64,000 nt of DNA from Chionis minor (Eukaryota > Chordata > Aves > Charadriiformes > Chionididae): positions 212,250 to 276,249 of the forward strand of contig VZSF01007000.1 in assembly GCA_013398295.1 (NCBI GenBank), in the 5' to 3' direction. The notes under the pieces are model-generated. The model was not told the DNA's origin. It searched no databases and saw only the letters and a program-made list of their open reading frames with translations. This document shows positions 22,348 through 37,300 of this stretch, piece by piece. A program made the position numbers and the translations under genes. How positions within the stretch are numbered: the first letter of the stretch is position 1; the number at the start of each line of letters is the position of its first letter.

Positions 22348-25300
22348 CTGTATCAAAAGAATGATAAAAAGAGATTAAAATTAGCATTTGTATTTTTTCC
22401 CTAATATTTCCCACTCCTGGCTGTTGCAAACCCTATTCAACAAAGATAAAAGGTATCTTTGTTGAATAAGGCAACAAACATAACGCAAGACAGCGTAAGG
22501 CTACCTTAATGGGGACCAACTAGTTACTCAGGCTGAGCTGCCCCCTGGTACCAGATTACTAGTGCCCATCCCAGCTTCCCCTATGGAGCTGCAGAAATGG
22601 ACAGGTTGCATTTTTATCCCGGATGACTATTGTCAGCTTTCCAGCAGGGGGAAAGGCTTTTCTGCTAAGGGATGCTGTGGAGAATAAGCTGCATAATTAA
22701 TAAGCATGCAGAGTGGTAGCATGGCTGGCTGAGCTCTCTGTTGTCTCCCAAGTTGCAGGAGCCCTTGTCAAGACCAGGCCACAGAGTGGCGGAGGCAGAA
22801 AAAGCACCTATTAAACAGTATGCAGTCCAGCTCAAGGGAAAGAAGGGGTATTCTCCTCCTTTTTACCATATTCTTGTATTTCCTTCCTTTACTATTTAGG
22901 AAATAAGCCCTTTAAAACAGGGACTGTATTTCTGAGGTTGTTTTGTTTTGGGGTTTGCTTTTATTTTTCCCCAGTTGTTGTTTGTTTCATACTACTATAC
23001 CATCTCTGTAGCTGTCTGGGGTTACATACGGCATCAAGAGAAAAAAACAACTTGGTGTTACAAAACTTTACAGGATGGTGAAGTTACTGAGCGCCCCCTG
23101 TATTACAAAGTGAAATAGCCAAAGGCAAAACCGGAACATATTAAGAGAGAAAAATAAAGCTCAGAGTTGTGCACTTTGCTTTATGCACTTAAAATTCAGT
23201 CACGCAACTTTAAAAAGACTGTTTAATCTTCTTTAGTGGAGAACAAAACCTGCTTGCTTTAACTCAAACCAGGACAGAAGGATATTAGTATATTTAAGTT
23301 TATATTATAAACGTAAGGCAAGCATCCTGTGTATCAAATGCGGTTTTGGGGCTTTCGGGTTTGGTTTTGTTTTGTTACTGTATTCATCTGGCTATTTACA
23401 GCATGCTGTTCAACCTATGTCAATACATTACTTCAGTTAAATATCCTCCCTAAAAGTCAGCTCCTCCGATACCTTACCTTCATGTTACCTTCTGCTGAGC
23501 CTGTAACAAAATAGTCCTCAGAAGGATCCAGTGCCAGAGCCTTAACCGCTGATTCATGTGCTTGGAAGGTGTAAAGGGTTTGCATCTGTCTGATGTCGAA
23601 GATGCAGATATATCCCTTCCTGCCTCCAGAAATCAGTAGTTGATGTTTAGGTGCATACTGAAGTGCTGTGGCACCATGATCATGACAAGTGAAGGCTGAA
23701 GGAGCATGTCAGAATTTAGTAAGTTCGAAATTGTAAGTAGCTTTTGATCTTAAAATGCATTTCTTCTATAAATTGTTGTCTGACTATTTTCTAACTTGAC
23801 GTGTACATTTCTTGATATGGATAATGTCATATCAGCTGACAGCTTTTTGCTCTCATAAAGGCTATACAGATATAATGCATAAGAAAGCAGGATATGCAGT
23901 CTAGTTTATTTTAGAATACAGGCACATACCCTAATTTAAAAACCTGAGAAAATATAAAATTCACCATATTAAGTGCAATTAAATTCCTGAATTAAAAGAT
24001 ATGTATTATTATATTCTAATTTCCTAATGTATTTTTCATAGGAGCTCTGACTGAATTTCTTTACAATGAGGCTGAACAACTGTGCAATCTGCTAGTTTTA
24101 AAATATGACTGAGAACGCACCTATTGCTTATTCAAGTACTGCAGTTGTTTGATGGTTGAATTTGCTTTTTTAGAGGTCCAGGATATTATATCTGGATTTG
24201 TATGTATTTTTATTTCCTAGTGCAACATGACAGAATTTTTAGTTCACTACATAAAGATCAAATTATTGTCTCAAACAGACACAAACTACTTTTTTAGGAA
24301 TCCAGTCCAAGTGCTAAAAGACAAGCACAGTAGACAGAAGGAGTTGCTTCTACTACTACCTACAATTGTCTTTTCCTCTGTGCTTCAACAAAATACTGGA
24401 TATGTTAAGTGCTAGTTTAAGTGAAAGCCTGCATACACATAAGAGTTCAATAATGCAGCATTAATTAGTCAGCTGTTAATCTTTTTTTCAGGACTGTATT
24501 CAAATATTTCAGACTTTATTACTACTGTCACAAAACCAGCTTTGTATACGACATTTGTTTCCTCGTACTTTTCTATATAGAGCAGATTAACATCATGCCA
24601 GCGACTATAGTACCAGTTCTGGTGCACGCATTAGTGTGCAACCCATTTAGACCGGTTCCCCAGTGCAAATTTTTCTCTTGCCCCAAATGCGTACACCTGC
24701 TGTATTTCCTTAGTCAAAGGGAAGTAGAAGTTTAATTTTCACTGCAGTACTTACCATGTACAAGACTGTTACCAGATGAAACCAAAGTGTCCCAGAGGCA
24801 CACGTTTCTGAAGAGGGGGTGGGGAAAAAAGTCATTATGGCCTGTTGCTAAGTGACTCATGGGGTGACATGACTCAGAAAGTGTTCACGTTTTATGTCAA
24901 AGCCTATAAGGTAGAACTGAGCAAAGAGTTCTTGACTCTCTGCAGTCATTGGAGAGCATACGCAAAGAGTTAAGAGCTTTAATTCTTTCTATGCTCTTTT
25001 ATGCTGCTTAGTGTAACCATCCTTCAAGATATGTACTAATGCTAGGTTGTACCAAGAAATTACAGAAGTTGTTCTTTTCAGAGAAAAAGAATTATCTTGC
25101 CTTTGCTGAACATATTTCTCTCCCCAGCAAGAACATTATGTCAAACTAGTTACATTTAGAATACACCTTGAAAAAAAACTGTTTAACTGTTGACCACTCC
25201 TCACAAAAACTAAATTTGGGAAACAAATGACTGAAGGAATGATGGTCAAAGGAATCACCTGGCAAATTGAAGCCATAATAAAGCCTTAAAATGTCAGGCA

Positions 25301-28300
25301 CGTGTCAATGCACAAGAGCTACCAAATTAATGGAGATGAATAGGGATCTTTGGTGAAATTCCTCATTGTTTCTTTAAACACACCTGTTATCATTGGACTG
25401 TCCCGATGTAGCAACTAGACTTGAAGAAGTTATAAATGCAAAGTCACTTGTGGTTTTACTGTGGCACTGCCAACTCTATTGAAAACAAAACAAACAAAAA
25501 AGATGCAATCTTACCAGTTGCAGTCTGCATCAAAAGTTACTAGAACTTTGATGTCACTGACAGCGTAACACAAGCAGTCTTTTAAACAAAGATTAAAAAC
25601 TGACGGGTGATGCAGTTTGAAACCTCAGAGAATGGAGTGATAGATGAAAAATCCAGTACAAAAGATGCTAAATAAGTGAACTATAACAAATCCATAACAT
25701 AGTGTATCACAATAGCTTGAATTTCAAATTATCAGTCTTTGTGTACTGTTAAGAAGTGAAACAACTGAAGAGTATATTTTTACTGTCAGCTCTGATTTTT
25801 AATTTAATCAAGGGTAATGCTGAAGTAGTATTTGTAATTACATTGCAGCTTACGGTTACTGTACAGTTAGTTTTCCAAAGATGCATCACTGACACGCTGT
25901 AATTGTTTTGATAAAGCATGCCAATTAAAAAGCAGCAAAATAAAAAACATCTCAGTGAAACTTTTATGCTCTTGGCCTGGCTGAAGTCTCAAACACTTTA
26001 CTTTTCTCTATAAAAAAATAAAAATAAAACTTTCTGTTTACTTACCAGATAAGGCTTAGGATTTGAGGTGGTTTGGTTTACTTGCCAAATACTTAGAAAT
26101 CCTTCACCATCAGCAACACCACACTGCAAGGAATGACCTGCATTTATTAGCATGAGGTACTTGGTTACTGGATGCTTACTTCATGAGAGTAAACAGCTGG
26201 CTTCAGGAAAATACCCATGTAAGACACCAAACTGCACATTAAATATCAACAACAATGATTGTCAGGTACAAAAAAAAGTAGTTTAGAAGCCAGGTGAGTT
26301 CAGTGATGATTGTTGCTTGTCCACGTACCTAACTCTTTTCTGGAAATGGAGGCTTTTTAAGTGTGGAAGTTTATCTTTCAAATCCTAATTTTAAATGCTC
26401 AAGCGTACAGAGGCATCATTACTCCAGGCCTCTACTTGAAAACGCTTAGTAAAGCAAGGTGCCTGAAAGCATGCCATAAAAGCATGGTAAGAACAATTAT
26501 GGAAGGACTGTGCTATACCATGAATGGTAAAATGACTGAGTTGTATTTGTTAAACAAAATGCACAATTAATACTGTATATTCTACACAGTGTATTCTATA
26601 CCTAGAAACATTTTACAGACTCTTTTGTAGAAATAATTTTTTATATTTTCTCCTTTTAGTCAGGTTTCATGAGCCCTGCATGGGTGACATCCATGTGAAG
26701 CAGCAGAAAAACTAGTTAAATCTTAATTTCTTACTTAAAATTGATTGCTATGTGAAGATTGCAGTATCTCAGAACATAATCAAAACACTAATTTTTAGAA
26801 AAAGTTTAAATGAGATTTTATGCTACCTGAAAATAGGTATGCTGGGAGATACTTTATCTTTCCAGCTTTTTTGAAATGTTGAGCTTTTGCTGTTTTATAG
26901 CTATCTTACTGTCATGTCCCAACTCCTTTAATTCACTTTTTATGGCTTTTAACTGTAATGAAGTTAAATAGTTTGTTAGTAAAATGCAGACAAGACCTGC
27001 TAAAGTAATAGAATAGTCGACATGAAAAACTGAAGAGGTAGGTATTCCTCCCAATTTCTTTGTCCACTGTTTTCTGCATCTTTATACCTCTCAGAATCAT
27101 TTCTGGCCAAAGCGTATGGCTCTTTTGTACTCTCTTCTCCACTGTACTGGAGTATACTCACATGCTTCAACTTACAGGCTGTATTATATGTATCTTCTCG
27201 GTAATGCATTCTGTCAAAACTTTATCTTGGCCAGAATGCAAAGTATGGACTACTTCTTGAAGACCTGTACCTTGATTGATACAAGTTTGCTTCTACAAAA
27301 TAAGTAAGCTCAATTTTTTTCTTGTCTGTTTAATTTAAAAACGTCACCACAGGGGAACAGGGAGAACAAAAAGTCTGAAAATGCAGCAAATGGGATATAG
27401 GAGAGCAGTGTGAAGCTGACAGTAGAGAAAGGAAAATAAGGGTCAGAGTTTATTTCAAAGCTGCCACATTCAGCCAAAATGAATGCTATGATACTGCCTA
27501 TGCCGTCATTCTAGGGCATCTTAACAGTTTTGTGTGTCACCAGTTACAACTGGTTTAGAGGTCACAGCACAACTGAATGTTTCCTTATGAATCAAAAAAG
27601 GAAAGATCCTAAATGTACTTACCTTATTGCCCTGGGAATTGAAATACATTCTTGTAACCCTGGCATTCCCAGCCTGCCGGAAGCAAACCAATTGCTGTGG
27701 CCTTGTCCACTCAAACATTCGAACGCTACCATCTTGTGCTCCTGTAAGATCTATGATGAAAAGATAGATGTTCATTAATGCTACAGTATTTTATAGAAAA
27801 TTACCTACTCTGTATTAGTTAGTGTTATTCACTTACAATACTGATGGACTGGATGCGAAGCCATTCTCTTGACGTTATTCAGATTTCTTTTAATAAGCTT
27901 CATATATAAAAAAAAATTAAAATAATTTTGAAAAAAAACCACATAAACACACTCTTTAATTTTGTTTATACTACTACACAGTAGGTGTCCCCCAGTTAAA
28001 AAAAGCCTGTTCAGCTAACATTATTTGCATCTCTAATTAAGTTTAGTTGCAGTGTGGTAATTAAAGCCTGTTTGACAGCTTTTATAGACATGAAAGTTCG
28101 AACAGTATTAATATTGTCTCCTATTATACAAAGAACTTAAGCACATGCTGATGCGTATGCTTTGGTATTAGTCCCAGTGCAAGAATTTAAAATTTGGGAT
28201 TGTTCTGATTTTAGTTGGCTTGCTTTGTTTTGTATTGTCCCCAGAAACTCAGGTCCTACCTCAAAGTTCCCATAGAAAGAAAAACCTGATTGCCCCATTA

Positions 28301-31300
28301 TTTTCTGTGTCACAATAATTCTGTGCCACAATATACAAGAAAATGCTTAGTTTGGCCTTCTTTTTTGGCCAGGTCTAGGCCTTTTACATTAACATTGAAT
28401 TAACAGTATGATGCATGCTAGGTCTCTCTACTAAATAGTATGCCTAAAAAAGGCAAAAGTCTCCTGAGCTGTATGCAATGACAGTACTTACCACACCAGC
28501 TCCAGTGCTAGTTTGACCACTGCCTAGCCATGGCATAGATGAAGATGGTTGTATCTGACTCACTCCAAAAGATGGTGCAGTTGACTGAGTTAGCGTTGTG
28601 GTAGAACCACGGAAGTCAACATCATCAGAACTGTAAAAGAACACCAGCGTTCTGCTTTAAAAAAAAATGTTTCTTTGCTACCAATTCTGCCTGCTTATCT
28701 GATTTGTCAGGAACCCAATGGCAGTGGGTAGAGGAAGTGATTACAGTGAGACTATAAATAGATAATTCCTGCACTTAATTGTACAAACACCTTCCACATG
28801 CTCCAAAGCTATCGGATGATCCTAACTGTGGTAGGGAGATGTTGAGAATGTAAGCTGTCTTGAGAAGAATATTGTTGGAATATTCCTGACCTGCACATCT
28901 CTGTATATCTGTTCTGTGCAATGGAGTGAGGTACAGATGAGTGCTTGCTGCAGCTGACACAGTCTCAGTTCTCAGCACGATAATGGACAACAGCAATTCA
29001 GGCCGTTGCATCACACAACTAGCCTCAACACTGAAATCCTGCAACTGCAGAGTTTCTAAGGTAGTGCTTCCTTGATTAGTTTATGCACCATGGGATTTTA
29101 CTTCACCATGCAAGTGCAGACGTGCCCAAAATACTCAACCCCCCCTCAAAACCTCAGCTTCTCCATGTGTAAAACAAAAACAGTAATTATTCTTTTATTT
29201 TGCCTCACTCCTTTGTAAAGTGATCTGAAACCTACTGAATAGGAGTAATTAACTTTTTTTGTATGATTGACTTGCACTTATGCAGGTATTATATATGCAG
29301 CCTCACAGTAAACCAATACTTTGAATATAACCACAAAGAAACAATCCTACCTTTTAGACTCTCTGTCATATTCTTCCCCAATCCATATAAATGACTGAGC
29401 AGCCAGCAGAGCTGAAATATCAAGTTCTTGAACATCATGTGTAGATGCCAAAACAATTTCATTGCTGTTTGCCTATGCAGCACAAATAGAAAATTTATAC
29501 TAACTATAATTAAGATCTTTTTATTACACTTATGGTAGTATTTGAGGCTTACCTTATTAACTGCAAATGCTATTATCATATCTGATTCTTTGTGAATGAT
29601 TTTTGCTTTTCCTCCAGGGTAGCCAAGATCTGCTTCAACCTACAAAACATTTGTAAGAAATTTCGATTAGCACGACAATCCATTTTGTAGTGATACATTC
29701 AGACTGCAAAAATCTATACAAAATTCATGCAAGAAAAGTTCAGTGGCCTCAGCGTTGTTTAGGAAGCTAAACTTTAGACTTCTCATAGACTTCTTTGGTG
29801 TTCTAGAAGCCAAAAATTGTATTTGAGTGTAAGAAACACAGTTCTGTATGCAACACTTTACAAGGTGTTCACTCATCCCAATTATCAGGACATCCAAAGT
29901 TTATTCACTGATTAAAAGCCTGCCACACAGACTACACAGAACATATAGCTTCTGTCAGTCAGTTTAGAGAAAGGAAAGCTAGTTCCACAGAACTTTTAAG
30001 AATGTGCTAGAGGTTTGGGAGAAGGGATACTACCTTGTTTTTGTGATCTTCTGCTACGCAGTTTTGTTTGACCTGCTCCACACGATCTTCTACAGACTAC
30101 ATAACATCACACAGTCACAAACACAAAACACATGCACAAACAAATATAAAAAAAGAATGAAACATTCCAAACTAGATTTTTAAAGGCCACTCTGTCAGTA
30201 AATGATGACAAATGTATTTTTAACTTTTTATAGAAGGCACAGAAACTAAGACAGGAATCTAAACAAACTCACTTAAAATGTAATGCCTCCTAGATGAACA
30301 CAAAATGTGTGATACAGTAAATAAATGGAGGGATAATACACACACAAACTCCATACTTACAGGAATTCTTAAATATCGTAAATAGTATACTTATTTCTTG
30401 TGGTACTTATGTGTTGGTTTAAATTTTCAGTTAAAACTCATTACAGTTGTAACTGGTACAATTCATAAAGCCCCATATTATATATTAATATATACTATTA
30501 CTTTTATATGTATCTATTACTCATGCATATATACATATACACAAAGTAATAGCTCATTTAAATGTCTTCTTTAATATGACACAAAAATATTATATGAATA
30601 CTCAAATTTATTTACTTATTACTGTTATCACCAATGTTCTGTTTCTTTATTAGGATAGTATTCTAATACATAAAGGTAAGGTGAGATATGTCTTGTCTAA
30701 AAATATTTGGTTCAGTTGATATTTCAATAAACAACATGACAGTCATGTTGATTTAAAAAAAAAAATCCAAACACTGTTAAATGAAAGAAAGGAAATTGAA
30801 ATGCCAACAAAAAGATGGGAATAAAAATTAAAAGAAATACTGCAGAGACTGAGGAACAGTTATAATTGAGCTTTCCTTTTGTTTTTTAAAAAAAAAGCTA
30901 CATCCTTTGTTTACCTCACTTTGCTTTCTTTTCTTTGTGAATATGTATCTTATGAAAGTCTCCTGAAGTAGTTCTTGCTTCACAAGAAAATGCCAGAGTC
31001 TCTTTGCTGGAAGAGCTGAATAATCCTTTGATCTGGATGAAACAGAAGAAGGAAAAAAAGAAGGGGGGGGAAGCTTCAATGTAACTAAAGGTTAACAACA
31101 AAAAAATTCTAAAGAAAGACTCTGAATGACTTTAGATGATATTCCAATTTGAAGAACAGAAAAAACTAACCGCAGTTTAAGCTCTAATTTGTTCAAGGCA
31201 AATATTGAGATGCTTTTCTCTTGCATTTTTTAAAAAAATTCACATTATGTCACCAATTTTAAAGTGCTACAGTTTAATCTGCTGACTTGCATTTAGATCT

Positions 31301-34300
31301 ATACTTGCACTGTAATAAAAACTGTTTTTTTGTTGGAATTATGCTGGCTGTACAGAATTTCCTTACTTATTTCTTCCAGTATGCAAAAGAATTCACAAAT
31401 ATTTAGCTCATATATGAGCCAAATAAAATTAATAGCCTCAGATTTGAGGACAGATACTTCTAAAGAAGCAGTGCATGTTTGTAAGAATATTTTAATAAAA
31501 TCCTATAACAGTATCAACCATGCAAATCAAAAGTCATATGTAGTGAGCAAACCTGAAGTTATATTTTTAGTGTCTTGAGAAAAGCAAGCTATTTTTGAGT
31601 TGAAAACATGGTTCGCTATCTACATTTAAAGATAACTACAAGCATGACATTGGTCTGAACACAGGAGGATTTGCTTTACAAGGACCGTACTATAACTTTT
31701 TCTCTCTCCTCCTCCTAACATCTGCATGTATTGTATAATTCTCGTTGCTGAGGTAGGGTGGGAGACAGCTGCTAGTGGAGGAACAGTAAAAGAGGTTGAG
31801 GTCTCCCCAGCTGCAGCTGTTGCCCTTGACTTTGTAGTCCTCTGAGCTCCACTCCTTCCTTCTTTCTTGCTGCCACTGTGAAAGGTGCAGCACAGCAAGT
31901 ACAGGCTGCTGCAGGAGACAGCTGCATAAAGAGGAACAAAGGGATGTGGAAAAGCGGTTTCTGTAGAGTGTTGGTTAGAACTAAGATCTCACCAACCTTC
32001 CTTTGGCTGTTTAACTTTTGGTGGAAAAGTTAGTATTTCTTTAGTGTTTCTATGATCAGAGTGTGTTTTTGCTAGGAAAAAAATACTTACTTGAATGGTG
32101 TGTTTTCAGGTTCAATCATTGCTTTATTGCGGAGAATGGCTGGTCCTGCACCCACACCAAGGTCACTAGGATAAGTATTGATATAGTTTGGTGGTGGGCC
32201 TTCAAACTGGTCCATTCTGTCTTGAAGAATCTGTTCCCAGTGTTCCAAATTTTTTATTACAGCAATGCCCAATGGTGATGTTACAGGCAGATCTAAATAG
32301 AAGTATTAATAAAGTAAAGCTCAGAGAAAAAAAATAAAATCATTTAAGTTACAGTGTGTATAAAGAAACAGAATACGATCACCAAAAAAAAAAAAATCGA
32401 AAGGAAACGTACTTTTGGTAATTGTAAAAGATAACATAGTAAGTTATTTAAATTTAAAAATGAAAATTAAAAAGCAAAGTCTGACAGAAAGTCACTTCTA
32501 CAGAAAACTAAAATGTAAAGCACAGTTTTAACATACCAGTGAATTCCAGACCAGCAATGGGAAAGAAGTTCTTAACATTGTGCAGAACTAATTTTACCAT
32601 TGTCAGATGCAGAAGAGCCCAGCTGTATAAAAAGAATAGGTTTAGTTGTGTTAAAAACGACATTAACACAGTTATCTGCAGAATATTTTTTTCCCCTCTA
32701 CCAAATACATAGATCAGAAAAACAGCATTGATTGTTCACTGAAGTTCACCAGACAAATAGAGAAGGCTACTGATATATCAACTATGCAACATAAGGACGC
32801 CTCTGAGGGCACCTCGCTGTAACGGATAGTATCCCATTCTCTCTTTTACAAATCCCAGATAAAAGTGTGTGCATGCATGAGCCTCTGCAAGGCTGAGAAT
32901 TAAATACAAGCCCCCCAAAACATATCCTAAAATTCTCCATGAAACCTTGATGAATACAGACAAGATGTTACTTGAGTTTGGCATTCATGGCAGAAGCTTT
33001 CACGCTAAAAGGGTCTCACAGAAATTAAAGATACAAATCCTATACAGTATAGCTCTAAGAACAAATGAGAGACTTGAAGAACATGTAAAAGAGCCATTGT
33101 TTTTCTCCATTATTATAATGCTGAGGTCATCCGCTTTATTTCATTTTATCTTGCAATATTTTCTCTTTTGAGTGTTCTATTTAATCTACCCCTCAATCAA
33201 AAACTAAAGATCATGCTTGAATCAGTATACTAAAACACCATTCTAGAGCTGGTGTTGTGGTACCTCATGTTCTTTGTGCCTTAAAAAATGAAGATAGGAT
33301 TGTTTTTCCTCTCCCCCCAAAATGCAAACCACGCAGCTTTGACTTCCTAATTGTGTTTTTAGGCAAGTAAATGGGGAATTGTTACCGTGATGAGAATTTG
33401 TCACTTCTGTGATCCCATTGCCACAGATAAATCTATTCCCAGTAATAAAATTATGTGACTTCAACTGAATGGTGCAGAGGATGTGTATTTTCTTTAATTT
33501 GGAAGCAAAGGTAAGCACATGATAGACTTAATTTAAAACAGTGGCAATTTCTGCTAACCTGTAAGAATTGGCATCTTTGTGTTCCTGGATCTGTACGTCA
33601 GAGAGGAAAGCATCATCCTCTTCCTCATCACTGTGAATGCTTTCATCGGAATCATATATAACACCACTGTCTGATAAAGGAAGAAATGGCTGCAATGCAA
33701 AATAAAAATCTACTATAAAAATGTAACTATCGGAGAGTTTTCCAATCTCTTAATATTTAACTCTTACTTTAGTTATTGCTGTCACAGAGTTTAAATGACA
33801 ACTTAAATCTATAAATAAGTTTCCCTAAAACATAAACAAGAAGCAAAGGGAAAAGTGTTAGTCTCTATTATTGGCAAGAGACACGTTTTGAAAGTTAAGA
33901 CTTGTAGGCTCTTCATCTTTTATTACGAGGATAATGTTCTACAGCTTACTATGAAGAGCACTCAAAATTTTCGCATTATTTTTGTCCTTTAAAACTTGAC
34001 AGAAAAGAAATGTATTTTTATGAACTGTAACTTATAATTTCTATTTTAAATCACCTTTGCCATAAAATAGTCCCACATGCTGAGTTCTGGAGGGATAAAC
34101 TTTTCTTTGTAAGAGGGTCTTTCTGCAGGTACAGGTGGCGGTACAGCGCTATCTTTTACTGGTCTTCCTGGCACGAGCATTCTCATGTTAAACCGACGGC
34201 GATGTTTATCCATTTCTTCTGATGGAAGAGGTGGTGCTAAATTCAGGTAATTTGAATAGCTGATGTTAATGTGGCATCTTTAGAAATGGCTATATTTTGT

Positions 34301-37300
34301 AATTGAAGCAACTAAACCCACTGTTTTTAGTACTAATTTCTACTGTTTCAGAAATCAAAGCCAGCCCAAATAAACTAAGTGTAATCATACAAAAGGTTCA
34401 CTTACGATAAATTCAGTAACTGTGGCATTTATATATTGGATATATAGTGAGAAATACATTCTGTTGTCTGGATTAAGTTCTCAGGAGATGTAAATTTTAA
34501 GTAAGAAGCTTTTAGCTGTAAAATTTCTCAAGAAAGAAATTAAGACATTTTGTTGAGAAATAAAAGTAATACATAAACTTTCACTAAACTGTAAGCTACA
34601 CAAGTAGCAGTAGTTATTCAAAATATAAGCCACAGAAACTTTAAGAGAGTGAAGAAGATTTGAATAGAGACCACTGAAGTCTATTGTAAAGAGTTATGAC
34701 TGAAAATGACTTAATATTGATCAAAACATTGACATGGAATTTGTTTTTCAAAGTGTTATTAGCCAGGCAACATTGAGGATTACACCTACTTTATTACAAA
34801 GGAGCTAGATATTTTAAAACTGTTTTTAAAAAAAAAGCCACTACTAACATTCATCTACACTGCAAGTTCTTACAAACCTTCATTACCATCCTCTGAAACA
34901 TCAGAAGTTGTAGCAGCTTGCAGGTTAAAGGAAAACAGAATACATCTCAAATGAAGACATGACTTTATGTAAGTTTTTCATATTAGCATATTGTGAAAAT
35001 AACTGCCCTAAATGAGTTTAAGTTATTCCATAAATGACAGATATCTGTTGTGCATACTTTTAACAGTGCATTGCCTTATTACTGTTTTGGTTTATATTTC
35101 AGGTATGGAACATCTAATTTTTGCTTAAGTTTCAAGCCTATCATTGTTTTGAAAGCCTATGTGACATGATTTGCAGTACTGTTGCAGTGTGAAGTCTATG
35201 ATAAATGGTTGTATTTGCCTTTGTCTCCAGAGCCTGAATTCAATCTCCATTTTTGCTTTTCCTTGTGCAGCATACTAAGATATGCTCATCTGTCTTTGCA
35301 GAATTCCTGGGTTTAGTTGGAGCTTATATATGCATCAACTATTTTTCTGACAGATGAAGGTGATACTTGTTCTCTGTGGTATCATGCAAGGTGATAAAAA
35401 TCTTGCAACAGAAATTGGTTGCAGAAATACTGTTTCCAAGTTACTGCAGTTATTAAACAATAACACTCTAACAGAAATATTAGCATCTAATAGCAATATT
35501 GGCAATGTATTACGTGTAGTTTCTCGGATAAATTAAAAATGAGCTGGGTGCCGTTACAAATGACAGCTGCAAGACTAGTATTTTTTCTGCTTTTTAATTA
35601 ACATAATTAACATTTTCTTGGCAGTAGATACTTAAACCCATTTGCTTGTTTTTAGTCTCTAAAAGAAAGGAAATCTCTCCTACTGGATACTAAAAGGTAT
35701 AAAATGCAAATCATTAGTACGATCTGTAGAGAACAAAGTACCTGGAATATTTTCTGACTGCCTTCGAGGTTTTACGAGAAGTTTCACTCCTCCACCAAAA
35801 ACAGCAGCCCACATTCTACTGTTCAAAGGATGGGCTGCTAGTCGAAATAATTCATTACATGAATTGGTTGCAAGGGCGTGTATAAGGAGACTCAGGTAGA
35901 CGGCTACAACAGCTTCACAAAGTAGGGTGTTTAACTTTGGTTGATCGTCATCCTGAGCTGAACTTAAGAGATTTATAAGTGAACTCACACCTGCAAAGAG
36001 AAAAGAGGAAAAGTTCTGCATGAAATAAGTAGGACTACAAATGGAAAAAAAGAAAATGTTTCACCTCTACATTTTATGTTAAACATATACTAATAGCCAC
36101 ATGATACTTTTATTCAGATGAAATATACTATTAATATTTTTCTTAAAATCATAAAGATCACAATTTAAAGAAGCCTTCTTTGGTGTGGCATTTCTGTGTT
36201 GTAACTCTCTGCAAATACTAGGGGCAGTTCAACTTCCCTGTTGAACTGCACCGTTTCCACGGTTGACCTCAAAATACAAAATTTATGCTCGTACATTGGG
36301 AGTAGTTGTTTGGACAGCTATACCAAGTAAAGCAGAGATGTAACACAGTACTGTAGAAACAACTAAGAGAAATTGCTTTGTTAGGGGGCGAGGCATAGTG
36401 GAGGAAAACATTTTAGGATGACAAACTCTCAGCTTATTGAATTTATCCTGAAGATCAGGGTCTCTTCTTCAAGCAAGATGTTTGCCATGTAGAAAGTTTA
36501 CTTTTATTTGTTTTGGTACGTGAAAAAGCTAAAAGCTGTTCTTCATTTGAGAACTAAATTAGACTTAATAAGACTTATCCATCATTGATCCATCCACTGT
36601 TTCATCCATTGTATTACAGGACAGTGAAATAGTTTTGAAATGCAAAGCTGGTCCAGTGGTGCTAAAGGTAACCTTCTTTTTGTCTTACCAGGCCACTGAG
36701 CAGGAGAGGAGTTTGGAGTTGCGTGTTCTTCAATACTTTCTGTCCTCAGTCTGCGTCGGTCACTCAAAAGCAGTCCTTGATAAACCATCCCTGTAAACTG
36801 ATTTGCTTCTGTTTGACTGCTAAATACAAATTAATTTTTTTCTGATGAGAAAGGATTTTAGAATATTTTTGTAAAAAAGTTCAGTGTATACACATATACA
36901 CACATGCTTCTCATTTTAATCAGAAAACACATTTAAAAGTCTATAGGACTAAGGCAAGAATTTTATAATTTCATGGTATATAAAATAAATTTTTTAATTA
37001 AAACTTGAAGTGTTTCCATGTGGCATTATCAATTTTAATATGTTATATGCATTGTTCCAGCTATGAAAAAGGCTTTTTCAAAAAGTTCAATAATATATTT
37101 GTTCTGAAGAGGTTTTTTGTTGTTTTGTTTTTACAGCTCTTTCTTCCAGTCCAGAATATAAACTGGCTGAAACCTAACTTCTGTTAGGCCCAAATGTTTC
37201 CGCTGCATCCCTGTTCAGCAATGAATGTGCTGTGGAGAACAGTATTCAAATATTTTTCAGAAGCATCCCAAGTGAGAGTGATACCAAATTTTCTTATTAT

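Noticed and set aside
27740..27752. Nearer acceptor ..ttacag for exon 27623-27750
   Set aside because: It would join T|GA and create an in-frame stop; the upstream AG restores the conserved QYYLTGAQDG.
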